A DNA stretch of 64,000 bases from Streptomyces sp. NBC_01276 (GTDB taxonomy: Bacteria; Actinomycetota; Actinomycetes; Streptomycetales; Streptomycetaceae): contig NZ_CP108442.1 in NCBI RefSeq assembly GCF_041435355.1, positions 7,252,501-7,316,500 on the forward strand. Direction: 5' to 3'. Below, piece by piece: positions 50,026 to 59,856 of the stretch (position 1 is the stretch's first letter; every line of letters begins with the position of its first letter). The notes under the pieces were generated by a model that saw nothing but the letters and a program-made list of their open reading frames with translations, was not told the origin of the DNA and did not search any database. A program made the translations under genes and the position numbers.

Positions 50026-51294
50026 ATGACAACCCGCGGCGCCCTGCGGCGTACGTACACCTGGATCGCCGCGCACACCCCCTGGTCTGCGTGGGCCTGG
50101 CGCAACACCGTGTTCGGCGCGGCGGCGATCGTGCCCACCCTGCCCCTCGTCCTCGGGAGCGTGCTGCTCCTCGCGGCCCCCGGCCACACCCCGTACCTGC
50201 TGCTGCTCGCCGCCGTGGGCTCCCCGCTCCTGACCGGGGTCCAGCGCAGCCGCTTCCGTTCCCTGCTCGGCCTGGACATACCGCCCGTCGTCCGGGAACA
50301 CCCCTGGACGACCGCCCGCGGCATCGCCGAACGGCTGCGCTCCGAATCGATCTGGCGGCAGTACGGCTACCACCTCGTGGCCGGCCCGCTCGTCGCCACC
50401 GGCGCCGCGCTCCTCGTCCTCGCCTGGGCGGTCGGCGCCGCCGCGGCGAGCGTGTACGCCTGGGCCTGGATGCTGCCCAGGGAGGAACCGTTCGGGCCGC
50501 CCACCGGCTGGCAGTCCCAGTACGACACGATCACCGTGCTCGGCGCACTGCTGCTGCTCGCCGCCCCCTGGGCGGCCGCGGCCCTGACCCGCCTGGACGC
50601 CGTCGCAGCGGCCGCCCTCCTCGGCCCCAACCGGGCCCGCGAACTGGAGCGGCGCGTCGAGGACCTCGCCGAGAGCCGGGCCGGGGTCCTGGACGCCGCC
50701 GACCTCGAACGCCGCCGCATCGAGCGCGACCTGCACGACGGCGCCCAACAGAGGCTGGTCTCCCTCGCCATGAACCTCGGCATCGCCCGCGCCACCCTCC
50801 CCGACCTGCCGCCCGAGGCCAAGGCCGTCATCGACGAGGCCCACCGCGAGGCCAAGGAGGCCATCGAGGAACTCAGCAACCTCGTCCGCGGCCTGCACCC
50901 GGCCGTCCTGGAGGACCGCGGCCTGGACGCCGCGCTCTCCGGCATCGCCGCCCGCGCGCCGCTGCCCGTCGAACTCACCGTGGACATCGCCGTCCGGCCG
51001 GGCCCCACCATCGAGGCCGTCGCCTACTTCGTGGTCTCCGAGACCCTCGCCAACGTGGCCAAGCACGCCCGGGCCCGGCGCTGTTCGGTCTCGATCGGCC
51101 GCGTCACCGGCGACCGCGGGGACCTGCTGCGCATCGTCGTCACCGACGACGGCGTCGGCGGAGCGGACCCGGCGGGCGGATCCGGCCTGGTCGGCCTGCG
51201 CAAACGCGTAGGGTCGGTCGACGGAACGATATTGATCAACAGCCCCCTCGGGGGCCCGACCGTCGTCACTGTGGAGCTGCCGTGCGGGCTGTGA
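50026..51294 (+). CDS. Sensor histidine kinase (NarL/DesK-like, HisKA_3)
   Basis: A 422-residue membrane kinase. Hydrophobic segments occur at about 28-52, 55-70, 115-145 and 168-190. The HisKA_3 phospho-acceptor is His 237 in RRIERDLHDGAQQRLV. The ATPase domain has SETLANVAKHA (N box) and the G box VTDDGVGGADPAGGSGLVGL. It should autophosphorylate and pass phosphate to the response regulator encoded next, with a 13-base overlap. The signal is unknown but a DUF4097 protein in the same operon may be the target or sensor. Confidence 0.95.
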   Translation: MTTRGALRRTYTWIAAHTPWSAWAWRNTVFGAAAIVPTLPLVLGSVLLLAAPGHTPYLLLLAAVGSPLLTGVQRSRFRSLLGLDIPPVVREHPWTTARGIAERLRSESIWRQYGYHLVAGPLVATGAALLVLAWAVGAAAASVYAWAWMLPREEPFGPPTGWQSQYDTITVLGALLLLAAPWAAAALTRLDAVAAAALLGPNRARELERRVEDLAESRAGVLDAADLERRRIERDLHDGAQQRLVSLAMNLGIARATLPDLPPEAKAVIDEAHREAKEAIEELSNLVRGLHPAVLEDRGLDAALSGIAARAPLPVELTVDIAVRPGPTIEAVAYFVVSETLANVAKHARARRCSVSIGRVTGDRGDLLRIVVTDDGVGGADPAGGSGLVGLRKRVGSVDGTILINSPLGGPTVVTVELPCGL

Positions 51295-51938
51295 TCGCCG
51301 AGGACTCCGTCCTCCTGCGCATAGGTCTTGTCAAAGTCCTCGAAATGGCCGGGTTCGAGGTGTGCGCCGAGACCGGCGACGCCGAAGGGCTGCTCGCCGC
51401 GGTCGAGGAACACCGCCCCGAACTCGCCCTCGTGGACGTGCGCATGCCGCCCGGCTTCACCGACGAGGGCGTCCGGGCCGCCCTGGTGATCCGCAGCCAG
51501 AGCCCCGGCACGGCCGTGCTGCTGCTGTCCCAGTACGTGGAGGAGCGCTACGCCGCCGACCTGCTGTCCTCCCAGAACGGCGCGGGCATCGGCTACCTCC
51601 TCAAGCAACGCGTCGCCGACGTCGAGGAGTTCATCGACGCCCTGCGCCGGGTCGCGGGAGGTGGCACCGCCCTCGACCCGCAGGTCGTCGCCCAGCTGCT
51701 GCTGCGCCGCGGCGGCGGGCCCGACCCGCTGGAACGCCTGACCCCGCGCGAGCGCGAGGTGCTCGCGCTGATGGCCGAGGGCCGCTCCAACGCGGCGATC
51801 GCCGACGGGCTCGTCGTCAGCGAGAGCGCCGTGGCGAAGCACATCAACAACATCTTCGCCAAGCTCGACCTGCCCCCGGCCGCCGAGGCCCACCGCCGGG
51901 TCCTCGCCGTGCTGCGCTTCCTGGACGGCACCCCGTGA
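51282..51938 (+). CDS. NarL-type response regulator
   Basis: A 218-residue response regulator. The receiver domain has the phospho-accepting Asp 52 (LVDVRMPPG) with the acidic pair Glu 7/Asp 8 (IAEDS), Ser/Thr at LLLSQY and Lys in GYLLKQRV. The C-terminal LuxR helix-turn-helix includes LTPREREVLALMAEGRSNAAI and SESAVAKHINNIFAKL. The GTG at 51282 overlaps the kinase end by 13 bases; the GTGA overlap at its own end couples it to the DUF4097 gene. It probably activates this operon or nearby genes. Confidence 0.96.
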   Translation: MRAVIAEDSVLLRIGLVKVLEMAGFEVCAETGDAEGLLAAVEEHRPELALVDVRMPPGFTDEGVRAALVIRSQSPGTAVLLLSQYVEERYAADLLSSQNGAGIGYLLKQRVADVEEFIDALRRVAGGGTALDPQVVAQLLLRRGGGPDPLERLTPREREVLALMAEGRSNAAIADGLVVSESAVAKHINNIFAKLDLPPAAEAHRRVLAVLRFLDGTP

Positions 51939-52756
51939 CCCACCCCGCGCCCGTCGCCGCCGGGGCCGGGCACCGCGGTGCCTGGTACTGCGCCGCCGTC
52001 CTCGGCGCCGTCCTCGTCCTCCTCCCGGCCGGGTGGCAGGTGTGGGCCAAGACCAGCGGCCACACCGGCGTCCTGGAGGGCGACAGTGCCGGACGGACGG
52101 TGACCGCCGTCGAGATCTTCGCCGGTGCCGCGAACGTGGACATCACCCCGCGCGGCGACCGGGAGATCGGCTACCGGGCCGACGTCCGCTGGTCGTTCGG
52201 GCCACCGGTGATCGACGAGAGCTGGCTCGGCGACACCCTGAAGCTGACCCCGCGCTGCCCCGGCGACACCGTCACGGTGGCCGACGAAGCCGGCTGCTCC
52301 GTACGGCTGGCCGTGACCGTGCCCACGGGAGTTCCGGTCAAGGTGTCCGGAACCTCCGGACGGATCGGCGTCAGCGGCCTGGAAGGCACCGTCGACGCCG
52401 ACGTGCAGTCCGGCTCGCTCAACCTGTCCGGCCTGCGCGGGCCCCTGCGGGCCAACGTCGATTCGGGCAGCCTCCACGCCGTCGGCCTCGCCTCCCGGCA
52501 GGTCGACGTCCGCGCGGGCGCCGGCCGGGCGGACGTCCGCTTCGTGGCCCCACCGGACCGCATCACCGCCCGCGCCGGCTCGGGCCGACTCGACCTCACG
52601 CTCCCCGAGGCCACCCGCTACCGCGTCACCGGCCACGTGGGCTCGGGCCGTTGCGAGGTGGACCACACCCTCCGCGACCCGTCGGCCCCGCGCACCCTGG
52701 ACCTCTCCGCCGACTCCGGCACCGCCACGGCGGGCCACCGGGCCCCGTCCGACTGA
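51935..52756 (+). CDS. DUF4097 membrane-anchored beta-helical protein
   Basis: A 273-residue protein with an N-terminal anchor helix (about 16-34, WYCAAVLGAVLVLLPAG) and a DUF4097-like repeat region in which short strands alternate with G-x-V/L-D turns (VKVSGTSGRIGVSGLEG, VDADVQSGSLNLSGLRG, RADVRFVAPPD, RLDLTLPEA). The domain faces outside and is expected to form a beta-solenoid. It starts at GTG 51935 overlapping the response regulator. DUF4097 proteins often accompany two-component systems or anti-sigma genes, but their function is unknown. Confidence 0.87.
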   Translation: MTHPAPVAAGAGHRGAWYCAAVLGAVLVLLPAGWQVWAKTSGHTGVLEGDSAGRTVTAVEIFAGAANVDITPRGDREIGYRADVRWSFGPPVIDESWLGDTLKLTPRCPGDTVTVADEAGCSVRLAVTVPTGVPVKVSGTSGRIGVSGLEGTVDADVQSGSLNLSGLRGPLRANVDSGSLHAVGLASRQVDVRAGAGRADVRFVAPPDRITARAGSGRLDLTLPEATRYRVTGHVGSGRCEVDHTLRDPSAPRTLDLSADSGTATAGHRAPSD

Positions 52757-52789
52757 ACGGGCGGCCGGGACCCGCGGACCGGGCACGGG

Positions 52790-53497
52790 TCAGTGGTGGC
52801 CGGCGAGGGTCACGCGGATGTTCGCGATGCGGCCCAGTTCGTCGAAGGTGACCTCGGCTCCCAGGTTCCCGGGCAGGGTGGCCGTGATGCGGCCGGGCTC
52901 CTGGTGCTGGGGCAGGCCGTAGTGCTCGAAGTAGCCCGCCGCCATGGCGTACGGGGAGTGGCCGATCAGGCCCATCGCCGAGGTGAGCGCCCCCGGGAGC
53001 GCCTTGGAGTCGAAGACGGGGCGCGGCACCCGCGGGTCGTCGGCGAGCAGGTACAGCTGCGTGTCCGGACCGGCCTGCACGCTGAGGTAACCCGGCGCGC
53101 CGGTCACCCCCATCGCGGCGAAGGCGAGGGTCTCCGCGGCCCGGCGCGGGTCGGCGAAGCCCGACAGGTCCAGCGTCTCCTGCGCGAACTCGGCCATGCC
53201 GTACGTCCTGCCGTACTCCCCGGCGCGCCCGGCGAGCGCGACCACGGGAGTGCCCTGCAGCCCCGGGTTGGCCCAGCCCCACATCCAGGAGCCCCGGGAG
53301 AGGTCGTAGGTGCCCAGTACGGACACGCGCAGGTCGAGGCCGCCCTGGCGGTAGAGGCAGGCGTCGAGGTCGGCGGTCCAGTCACCCGCGGGCACGAAGG
53401 CCGTCAGGGCCTGGAGCTGCGCCGCGCCCCAGGCGGCGTGGCGTTCGGCTTCGAACAGGAAGGCGTCGCCGAAACGGGAGTTCACAGATGTCGTCAC
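52790..53497 (-). CDS. DUF6882-like protein
   Basis: A 235-residue cytosolic protein. Its pattern is RHAAWGAAQLQALTAFVPAG, then SVLGTYDLSRGSWMWGWANP and AEFAQETLDLSGFADPRRAA, which resembles the DUF6882 family of actinobacteria. No catalytic motif is evident. The high Trp/Gly content around residue 70 may mark a ligand pocket. It converges on the DUF4097 gene with 33 bases between stops and lies 28 bases downstream of the DinB gene on the same strand. Function unknown. Confidence 0.8.
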   Translation of the reverse strand: MTTSVNSRFGDAFLFEAERHAAWGAAQLQALTAFVPAGDWTADLDACLYRQGGLDLRVSVLGTYDLSRGSWMWGWANPGLQGTPVVALAGRAGEYGRTYGMAEFAQETLDLSGFADPRRAAETLAFAAMGVTGAPGYLSVQAGPDTQLYLLADDPRVPRPVFDSKALPGALTSAMGLIGHSPYAMAAGYFEHYGLPQHQEPGRITATLPGNLGAEVTFDELGRIANIRVTLAGHH

Positions 53498-53525
53498 GGG
53501 CCACCACCCTAAGCCCGCCCGTGCG

Positions 53526-54038
53526 CTACTCCAGCCGCTCCAGGGCGCCCCGGACGAAGGCGGCCTGGCCCGCGTGCTGGAGGTCGTCCGCCAGCACGCT
53601 GACCAGGCGCACGCCCAGGGTGACCGGCGGGTCCCACCGTTCGTCCACGACCCGGTCGAGGTCGGCCGCCGCGAGGCCGTGCACGAACCGCAGGGTCTGC
53701 TCGTGCACGGCGTCGAAGTAGCCCAGCAGCAGCGCGAACTCGTCCACGCGGACCGCCGCGGCCTGGTGCGCGGTGTGCCCGTACCCGGTGGCCCCGACGG
53801 GCAGCCGCAGGCCGAAGCGGTCGGCCCAGCCCTGCTCCGGCCACACCTGGGCCAGTCCGGCGGCGTCGGCCACGTGGTCGTCCTGGACCCGCGTCAGGTG
53901 CCAGACGAGCCAGGCGATCGAGTTCGCCGCCGGGTCGGTCCGGGCGTTGAGTTCCTCGGCCGAGAGCCCGTCGACCACCTCGTGGACCACGTCCCGGACG
54001 CGTTCGAAGCCGTCCACGAGTACCTCGGTGCCCTTCAT
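53526..54038 (-). CDS. DinB/DUF664 family, probable mycothiol-dependent transferase
   Basis: A 170-residue four-helix-bundle protein of the DinB superfamily. The putative metal ligands are His 47 (WLVWHLTRVQDDH), His 55-region and a C-terminal His (DDLQHAGQAAF). In actinobacteria such DUF664 proteins are thought to be mycothiol S-transferases that detoxify electrophiles. It opens MKGTEVLVDGFERVRDVVHE with a clear ribosome site GGGAGAGGG upstream. It is followed by the DUF6882 gene on the same strand. The substrate is unknown. Confidence 0.88.
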   Translation of the reverse strand: MKGTEVLVDGFERVRDVVHEVVDGLSAEELNARTDPAANSIAWLVWHLTRVQDDHVADAAGLAQVWPEQGWADRFGLRLPVGATGYGHTAHQAAAVRVDEFALLLGYFDAVHEQTLRFVHGLAAADLDRVVDERWDPPVTLGVRLVSVLADDLQHAGQAAFVRGALERLE

Positions 54039-54146
54039 CGCCCTCTCCCGCCTCTCCCGCCACGTCCGCCGGACCGCCGGTCACCGCCGTTCACCGCCGG
54101 GACCACCATGCCGGTCCGCGGCGCGAGGGCGCGGGGCGACACTCCG

Positions 54147-54794
54147 TCAGGGCCGCCGCAGCCGCCTGCGGCGCAGCAGGATGCCGGCGGCGGCGCCGGC
54201 CAGGGCTATTGCGGCCACCCCGGCGGTGGTCCACCAGCCGGCGGCGCCGGTGTCGGAGGCGGGGGAGGCGGCCGGGGAGGCGCTCGGGGCGCCGGCCGGG
54301 GTGGCGGACGCCGGCGGAGCCTGCGGGGTCGTGGTCGCCGGGGCGCCGGAGGGGGAGGCGGTGGGAGAGGCGGCGGCGGAGGCGGTGGGCGGGGCCGGGT
54401 CAACCACCGGGACGGCCACCTCCTGCTGCGCGTGCCCCAGGGAGGGGAAGCCCGCGTCGACGGTCACCGTCCACGTGCCGGGCGGCAGCGCCTCGGCCGT
54501 CGTCCACGTCGCGGCCCCGCCGCTGCCGCGGACCAGCCGCCAGGGTCCCGCCGTACGGGTCCCGTCGGCACTGACCGCGTTCACGGTGGCCGCGACGGCC
54601 TCCTCGACGGCGTCGCCGTCGTTCTCCCAGGTGACGTCGGCGGTGACCCGCCCGGCCTGCTGACCGGTGATCACCACTTTGAGGGTGTCCCCGTGGGCGT
54701 GCGCGGCTCCGGCCAGGGCGACGGCCTGCACGGGCAGCAGCAGGGCCAGTCCGAGGACGGCGGGGAACGGGAGGGGACGCGGGCGCGTGGTCAT
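54147..54794 (-). CDS. Exported Ala/Pro-rich protein with C-terminal membrane anchor
   Basis: A 215-residue cell-surface protein. The signal peptide ends near AGAAHAHGD; the mature N-terminal domain (about 35-130) reads like an immunoglobulin-like or CopC-like beta-sandwich (VTADVTWENDGDAVEEAVAA, LPPGTWTVTVDAGFPSLGHA). A low-complexity Ser/Pro/Thr/Ala stretch follows (about 133-180), then one helix (WTTAGVAAIALAGAAAGILL) and a short Arg-rich tail (RRRRLRRP). There is no LPxTG motif. A His just after the signal (AHAHG) is a CopC-like feature that could bind copper, but that is inference. Confidence 0.82.
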   Translation of the reverse strand: MTTRPRPLPFPAVLGLALLLPVQAVALAGAAHAHGDTLKVVITGQQAGRVTADVTWENDGDAVEEAVAATVNAVSADGTRTAGPWRLVRGSGGAATWTTAEALPPGTWTVTVDAGFPSLGHAQQEVAVPVVDPAPPTASAAASPTASPSGAPATTTPQAPPASATPAGAPSASPAASPASDTGAAGWWTTAGVAAIALAGAAAGILLRRRRLRRP

Positions 54795-54819
54795 GGTGCT
54801 CCAGGCGGGAGGTGGGGAG

Positions 54820-54892
54820 GCGGCGGGATGAGGGGATGTGGGGGGCGAGGGGCGAGGGGCGAGGGGCTTGGGGGGCCTGGGGGGCCTGGGGG
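54820..54892. repeat. G-rich low-complexity tract
   Basis: Runs of four to six G separated by short spacers, including three GGGGCGA units and two GGGGGGCCT units, lie just upstream of the 54147-54794 gene on the plus strand. It could form G-quadruplex DNA. Confidence 0.6.
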
Positions 54893-54966
54893 AAGCGTGT
54901 GGGGAATGCGTGGGGGAGCGGAGCCGGAGGGCGGCCGGGGGAGCGGCCGCCCTCCGGAGCGGTGGG

Positions 54967-57042
54967 TCAGCCCGCCTTGCGGGCCGTCCAGGCCTGCGCG
55001 GGACGGCCGTCCGCGCGCTGGAGTTCGAGCAGCCAGTTCCCGTAGTAGGGACGGTTGCTCACCGCGAGGGCGAAGCCGCCGCTCGGGTCGGAGACGGTCG
55101 TCGAGCCGTCCCGGGTGGTCAGCCGCCACTGCTGCGCTGCGGCGTTCCCGCAGGGCTGCTGGGAGACCCACATCCCGGCGGCCGGGGCGCCGCCCGGCTG
55201 CAGGCACTTGCCGGAGACGGCGGACCGGATGCGGACGAGCCCGCTGCCGGCGTCGTCGAAGTACCACTGCTGCTGCGCGTAGCCGTTGGTGCGGCCCGCC
55301 ACCAGGACGGTCCCGTCGGCGGTGCGGCCGTCCCACATCTCGGCGGCCATGCCGCTGCTGCCGTTGCCGAGCACGTAGCGGGTGCCCGGGGTGGTGGCGC
55401 CGCCGCCGGTGGCGGTCGTACGGAAGGAGGTGGCCTTGCCGGCGCCGCTGTCACGGCCGGCCGTGTCGCGGACCGAGACGGCGGCGGTGTAGTCGGTCCC
55501 GGCGCGCAGGCCGTAGACGCGCAGGGAGGTGGACTGCACCCAGGTCAGGTGCTTGCCGTTCAGCAGCACCTGGTACCAGGCGGCGCCCTCCGTGCGGGGC
55601 CAGCTCAGCACCACCGAGTCGGCCTGGATCTGGCCGGCCGTCACGACCGGTCCGCCCGTGGGCTTCTTGGTGGGCGAGGGCGAGGGGGTGGGCTTGGTCG
55701 TCGGGCCGGGGTTCGGGTTCGGACCGGGCCCGGTGCCGCCGCCGTCGGCGCGCATCAGGAACTGGTTGTCGGCGATGTTCCAGTGGGTCGCCAGGTAGCT
55801 GCCGGGCTTCGGGCTGGTGTGGAAGTAGTCGTCGTGGTTGCAGTCCAGGATGTTCTCGGACGCCTGGTTCGTGCACACGTTGCGCATCTGCGGGTAGTAC
55901 GGGGTGTCCGAGTAGCACATGACGTCGAACTCGTCGGTGCAGTGCGCGCCGCGGCTGGTGTTGGGGGCGCTGTTGTTGACCGCGCCGAGGTTGTGTCCGA
56001 GTTCGTGCGCGGCGGTGTGACCGCCCCAGCAGCCCGAGTCCGTGCGCCCGTAGGAGGGGCCGAAGTTGCTCAGGTTGTTCTGGCCGGGCCGCTCGTCGCC
56101 GTTGAAGGTGCCGATGCCGCAGTAGATCTGGGTGTCCGAGAAGATCATGTACTTGCGGTCGCGGCGGTCCAGGCCCTTGCCTGCGAGCGCGGCGTTGGTG
56201 GCGCTGAACTCGGCGAGGGCCGAGTCCGGGAGCTCGATGCTGATCACGGACGGGGTGCAGTCGGCGGCCGTCACGTAGCGGATGTGCCGGATGCCGCCGG
56301 TCTCCTTGGCGCTGGCCGCGTAGATGAGGTCGGCGTCGGCCGCCCACTTGCGGAAGGACGCCAGGTACTCGGCGTAGCGGTCGCGGCCGGGGCCGTGGGC
56401 GTAGACGACCTGGACCCGGTTGCCCGAGGTCCCGTCGCCGTCGCACTGGACGGTCTGTCCGGCCGGTCCGGCCGCGATGCCCTGGCTGCCGGAGGCCGGC
56501 GGGGCGGGGGTCGCCGCGGAGGCGGCCGTACGGGCGTCGGCCGCGGGCGCGTCCTGAGGACGCCCGCCGCCCTCCGTGGCCGCCGGGTCGGCGGAGGCGG
56601 GCGCCGCGGGATCGGCGGCCGGGGCCTTGGTGCGGACCACGGGCTGGACGTCCTTCTTGATGTCCACGCCCCCGGGGGGAGCGTCGGGCCCGTGGGTGCA
56701 GAGTCCGGCGTCCGTGCGGTAGACGCCGACGCAGCGGTCGCCCTTGGGGGCGGCCTCCAGGCCGTCGTAGACCATGCCGCGGGCGTTCTCGTTCGCCGGG
56801 GCGCTGGAGAGGGCGGCCGGTTCCGCGTCCCGGGCCGGTGCGGCGGCCGGTTCGGCGGGCGCGCCGGCCCCCGAGGCCTGCGCGGGGGTGCCTGCCTCGG
56901 CGTCCGCGTCGAGTCCCGCGTAGGCGATGCCGCCCGCGATCATCGCCGCCGTGGCCATGGCGGCGGTCAGGAGTATCAACCTGCGCGGTTTGCGCCGGTG
57001 TTCACGCTGTCTGCGTCGTCGGCCGGTGGATCGTGCTGTCAT
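54967..57042 (-). CDS. Secreted metzincin-like metalloprotease with FnIII and ricin-B domains
   Basis: A 691-residue exported protein. A basic N-terminus and one hydrophobic helix (about 22-44) form the export signal; an Ala/Pro-rich segment follows to about 195. The protease domain (about 200-430) has the zinc motif HELGHNLGAVN (His 346, Glu 347, His 350) and a Met-turn-like FDVMCYSD. The third ligand position of metzincins is Asn here, not His or Asp. A Pro/Thr linker leads to an FnIII domain (about 466-550) and a ricin-B carbohydrate-binding trefoil (about 560-691). ATG 57042 with GAGG upstream is the start. Confidence 0.93.
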   Translation of the reverse strand: MTARSTGRRRRQREHRRKPRRLILLTAAMATAAMIAGGIAYAGLDADAEAGTPAQASGAGAPAEPAAAPARDAEPAALSSAPANENARGMVYDGLEAAPKGDRCVGVYRTDAGLCTHGPDAPPGGVDIKKDVQPVVRTKAPAADPAAPASADPAATEGGGRPQDAPAADARTAASAATPAPPASGSQGIAAGPAGQTVQCDGDGTSGNRVQVVYAHGPGRDRYAEYLASFRKWAADADLIYAASAKETGGIRHIRYVTAADCTPSVISIELPDSALAEFSATNAALAGKGLDRRDRKYMIFSDTQIYCGIGTFNGDERPGQNNLSNFGPSYGRTDSGCWGGHTAAHELGHNLGAVNNSAPNTSRGAHCTDEFDVMCYSDTPYYPQMRNVCTNQASENILDCNHDDYFHTSPKPGSYLATHWNIADNQFLMRADGGGTGPGPNPNPGPTTKPTPSPSPTKKPTGGPVVTAGQIQADSVVLSWPRTEGAAWYQVLLNGKHLTWVQSTSLRVYGLRAGTDYTAAVSVRDTAGRDSGAGKATSFRTTATGGGATTPGTRYVLGNGSSGMAAEMWDGRTADGTVLVAGRTNGYAQQQWYFDDAGSGLVRIRSAVSGKCLQPGGAPAAGMWVSQQPCGNAAAQQWRLTTRDGSTTVSDPSGGFALAVSNRPYYGNWLLELQRADGRPAQAWTARKAG

Positions 57043-57424
57043 GCGCACCTCAAGTCCTGGTCAGGAGAGTGGGTGCGCGGAAGCTTGCCAGACGGGAGCC
57101 TCGGAGAATTCGGACAAACGGGAGCCGGGTCCGGGAAATCTATCCGTTACCTTGTGACTTGATTTGATGAACTGTCAACTCGCTTTGAAATCAAGCGAGT
57201 TACGCGCGTTGCGCGGAAAGGTCCAGGCCTTTTCGGGCGATGTCGTTATCAAATCGAGATAAGCGGGCAATGCTTATTGACGGCAATTCAGTCAGGTATT
57301 CATGTAAAAACTACCTGCCGAATTCTCCCCGTCACGAGCGGTGAAGCGCGACGGGGATCCGGACGTGGCCGTGGGTGCCCAGGCCGCCCGGCCGGTGCGG
57401 CGCCGGCTTGGGCACCCGTACGGA
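57043..57424. other. Low-GC intergenic island upstream of the metalloprotease
   Basis: 382 bases, clearly AT-richer than the rest of the window between about 57100 and 57320. It holds an AACTCGCTT/AAGCGAGTT hairpin (57177-57201), an ATAAGC/GCTTAT hairpin (57259-57277) and a perfect TTGACA on the minus strand (57173-57178) that may be a -35 of the protease gene. No gene is visible. Confidence 0.6.
57373..57417 (-). terminator. Terminator of the spore pigment operon
   Basis: GGGTGCCCAGGCC pairs with GGCTTGGGCACCC over 13 positions including one G-U pair, right after the stop of the last polyketide gene (57425). Confidence 0.65.
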
Positions 57425-57757
57425 CTAGCGCGCGGCGTCCCGCTCCCAGCGGTAGAACCGGGTGGCCATGGCGTCCTTCGGGCCCCGCCAGGTCTTCGGG
57501 TCGTGCGGGCTGATGAAGGCCGAGAGCCGTTCGCTGAGGTCGCGGAACTCCGGGTGGCCGGTGACCTGCGCGATGGCCGGACCGGGGTCCTTCTCGGACT
57601 CGATCAGGTGCAGGTACACGTCCCCGAACTGGAAGAGACTGCGGCGGCTGACGCCGACCAGTCGGGGGAGCTCGCCCGCGTCCGAGGTGGCGAACAGGTC
57701 GGCGATGTCGGGTGCCGATCCGGGCGCCATGCGGGCCACGATGAGGGCTTGGTGCAT
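57425..57757 (-). CDS. whiE-ORFVII: TcmI-type polyketide cyclase (WhiE ORFVII-like)
   Basis: A 110-residue small cyclase of the TcmI family. It starts MHQALIVARMAPGSAPDIAD and has SLFQFGDVYLHLIE and FYRWERDAAR, all typical of type II aromatic polyketide cyclases that close the last rings of the tetracenomycin or spore pigment skeleton. It is the last gene of a leftward operon with KS, ACP and aromatase genes and is followed by a hairpin. It acts in the cytoplasm on the ACP-derived polyketide. Length agrees with the family. Confidence 0.94.
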   Translation of the reverse strand: MHQALIVARMAPGSAPDIADLFATSDAGELPRLVGVSRRSLFQFGDVYLHLIESEKDPGPAIAQVTGHPEFRDLSERLSAFISPHDPKTWRGPKDAMATRFYRWERDAAR

Positions 57758-57802
57758 CGGGAGGGTTGCCTTTCGACTCTGAGGGTGCGGAGGGCGGTGC
57801 GC

Positions 57803-58526
<724 letters not shown>

Positions 58527-58602
58527 GGTGCCTTCTCTCTCTTCCAGCTTCCGGGGGCCGCGCCGAACCCTGCGCGGCCCTGACCAGCCGGGGTCCCGGT
58601 CC

Positions 58603-59856
58603 CTACGCGCGGGATTCGGGCCCCTTGCGGAGGACGAGTGCCGCGTTCGACCCCATCCGGCCGCGGCTCAGGACGAGCGCGGTCCGCACGGGGGCGACCC
58701 GGGCGCTGCCGGTGACCACGTCGAGGTCGTGGCAGACGTCGAACACGTTCGGGGTCGGCGGCACGACCCCGTGTTCCAGGGCCAGCACGGCCGCGGCCGT
58801 GTCGAGGGTGCCGGCCGCGCAGTACGCACGTCCGATCCCCGTCTTGGGGGCGGTCACCGCCACCTTGGAGCCGTGACCGCCGAGCGCGTCGCGGATCGCC
58901 CGCGCCTCCGCCGCGTCGGCCTCGGGCGTACCCAGGGCGTCCGCGAAGACCACGTCCACCTCCTCGGGCGCGCAGCCCGCCTCCCGCAGCGCACCGCGGA
59001 TGGCGTGGGCCAGGCCCTCGCCGTCCCCGTCCGGCCGCCGCGTCCCGGTGAAGGTGGCGGCGTGGCCGGCCAGCAGGGCCCGGACCGTCGCGCCCCGCCG
59101 CCGGGCGGCCTCCGCGTCCTCGACGACGAACATCGCGCCGCCCTCGGCCGGGACGAACCCGCACGCCTTGGCCGTGAAGGGCCGGTAGGCGCGCTCCGGG
59201 TCGTCCCAGGTGCTGAGGCCCTCGTAGCCGAGCTGGCAGACCACCGAGTACGGGGCGAGCGGGGCCTCCGTCGCGCCGGCCAGCATGGCCCGGCTGCCCT
59301 GCCGGATCGCCCGGGTGGCGTGCGCGAAGGCGTCCAGGCCGCCCGCCTCGTCGCTCGCGACGACCCCGCACGGGCCCTTGAACCCGCGCCGGATGGAGAT
59401 CTGGCCGGTGCTGGCCGCGTAGAACCAGGCGATCGACTGGTACGGGCCGACGAAGCGGGGGCCCTGCCCCCACAGCCGTTGCAGCTCGCGCTGCCCGAAC
59501 TCGCCGCCGCCCGAGCCGGCCGCGGTGACGACGCCCACCGCGTACGGGTCGTCCTCGTAGTCGGCCCGCCCCAGCCGGGCGTGCTCCAGCGCCAGATCGG
59601 CGGCGGCCAGCGCGTAGTGGCTGAAGCGGTCGGTCTGCACGAGGAAGCGGTCCTCGACCAGCGCCCCGGGATCGAATCCCCGGACCTCGCCCGCGACCCG
59701 CACGGGAAGGTGCTCGCAGCCCTGCCGGGTCACCCGGTCCAGGACGCTGTCGCCCGCCTGCGTCGCCTTCCAGAAGGCGTCCGCGCCGATCCCGTTGGGG
59801 GCGACGACCCCGATGCCGGTGACGGCCACCGACGTGCCGGCAGTACGGCTCTTCAC
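58603..59856 (-). CDS. whiE-ORFIV: Ketosynthase beta / chain length factor (WhiE ORFIV-like)
   Basis: A 417-residue KS-beta, the partner of KS-alpha in the minimal PKS. It has the thiolase fold of KS-alpha but no active-site Cys: the equivalent segment reads ASDEAGGLD, with Glu 170 at the position usually held by Gln in chain length factors. KS-beta shapes the cavity that fixes chain length and, with Gln, helps in priming. The GTG start at 59856 overlaps the KS-alpha stop by GTGA, the classical translational coupling of these genes that ensures a 1:1 ratio. Confidence 0.95.
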   Translation of the reverse strand: MKSRTAGTSVAVTGIGVVAPNGIGADAFWKATQAGDSVLDRVTRQGCEHLPVRVAGEVRGFDPGALVEDRFLVQTDRFSHYALAAADLALEHARLGRADYEDDPYAVGVVTAAGSGGGEFGQRELQRLWGQGPRFVGPYQSIAWFYAASTGQISIRRGFKGPCGVVASDEAGGLDAFAHATRAIRQGSRAMLAGATEAPLAPYSVVCQLGYEGLSTWDDPERAYRPFTAKACGFVPAEGGAMFVVEDAEAARRRGATVRALLAGHAATFTGTRRPDGDGEGLAHAIRGALREAGCAPEEVDVVFADALGTPEADAAEARAIRDALGGHGSKVAVTAPKTGIGRAYCAAGTLDTAAAVLALEHGVVPPTPNVFDVCHDLDVVTGSARVAPVRTALVLSRGRMGSNAALVLRKGPESRA

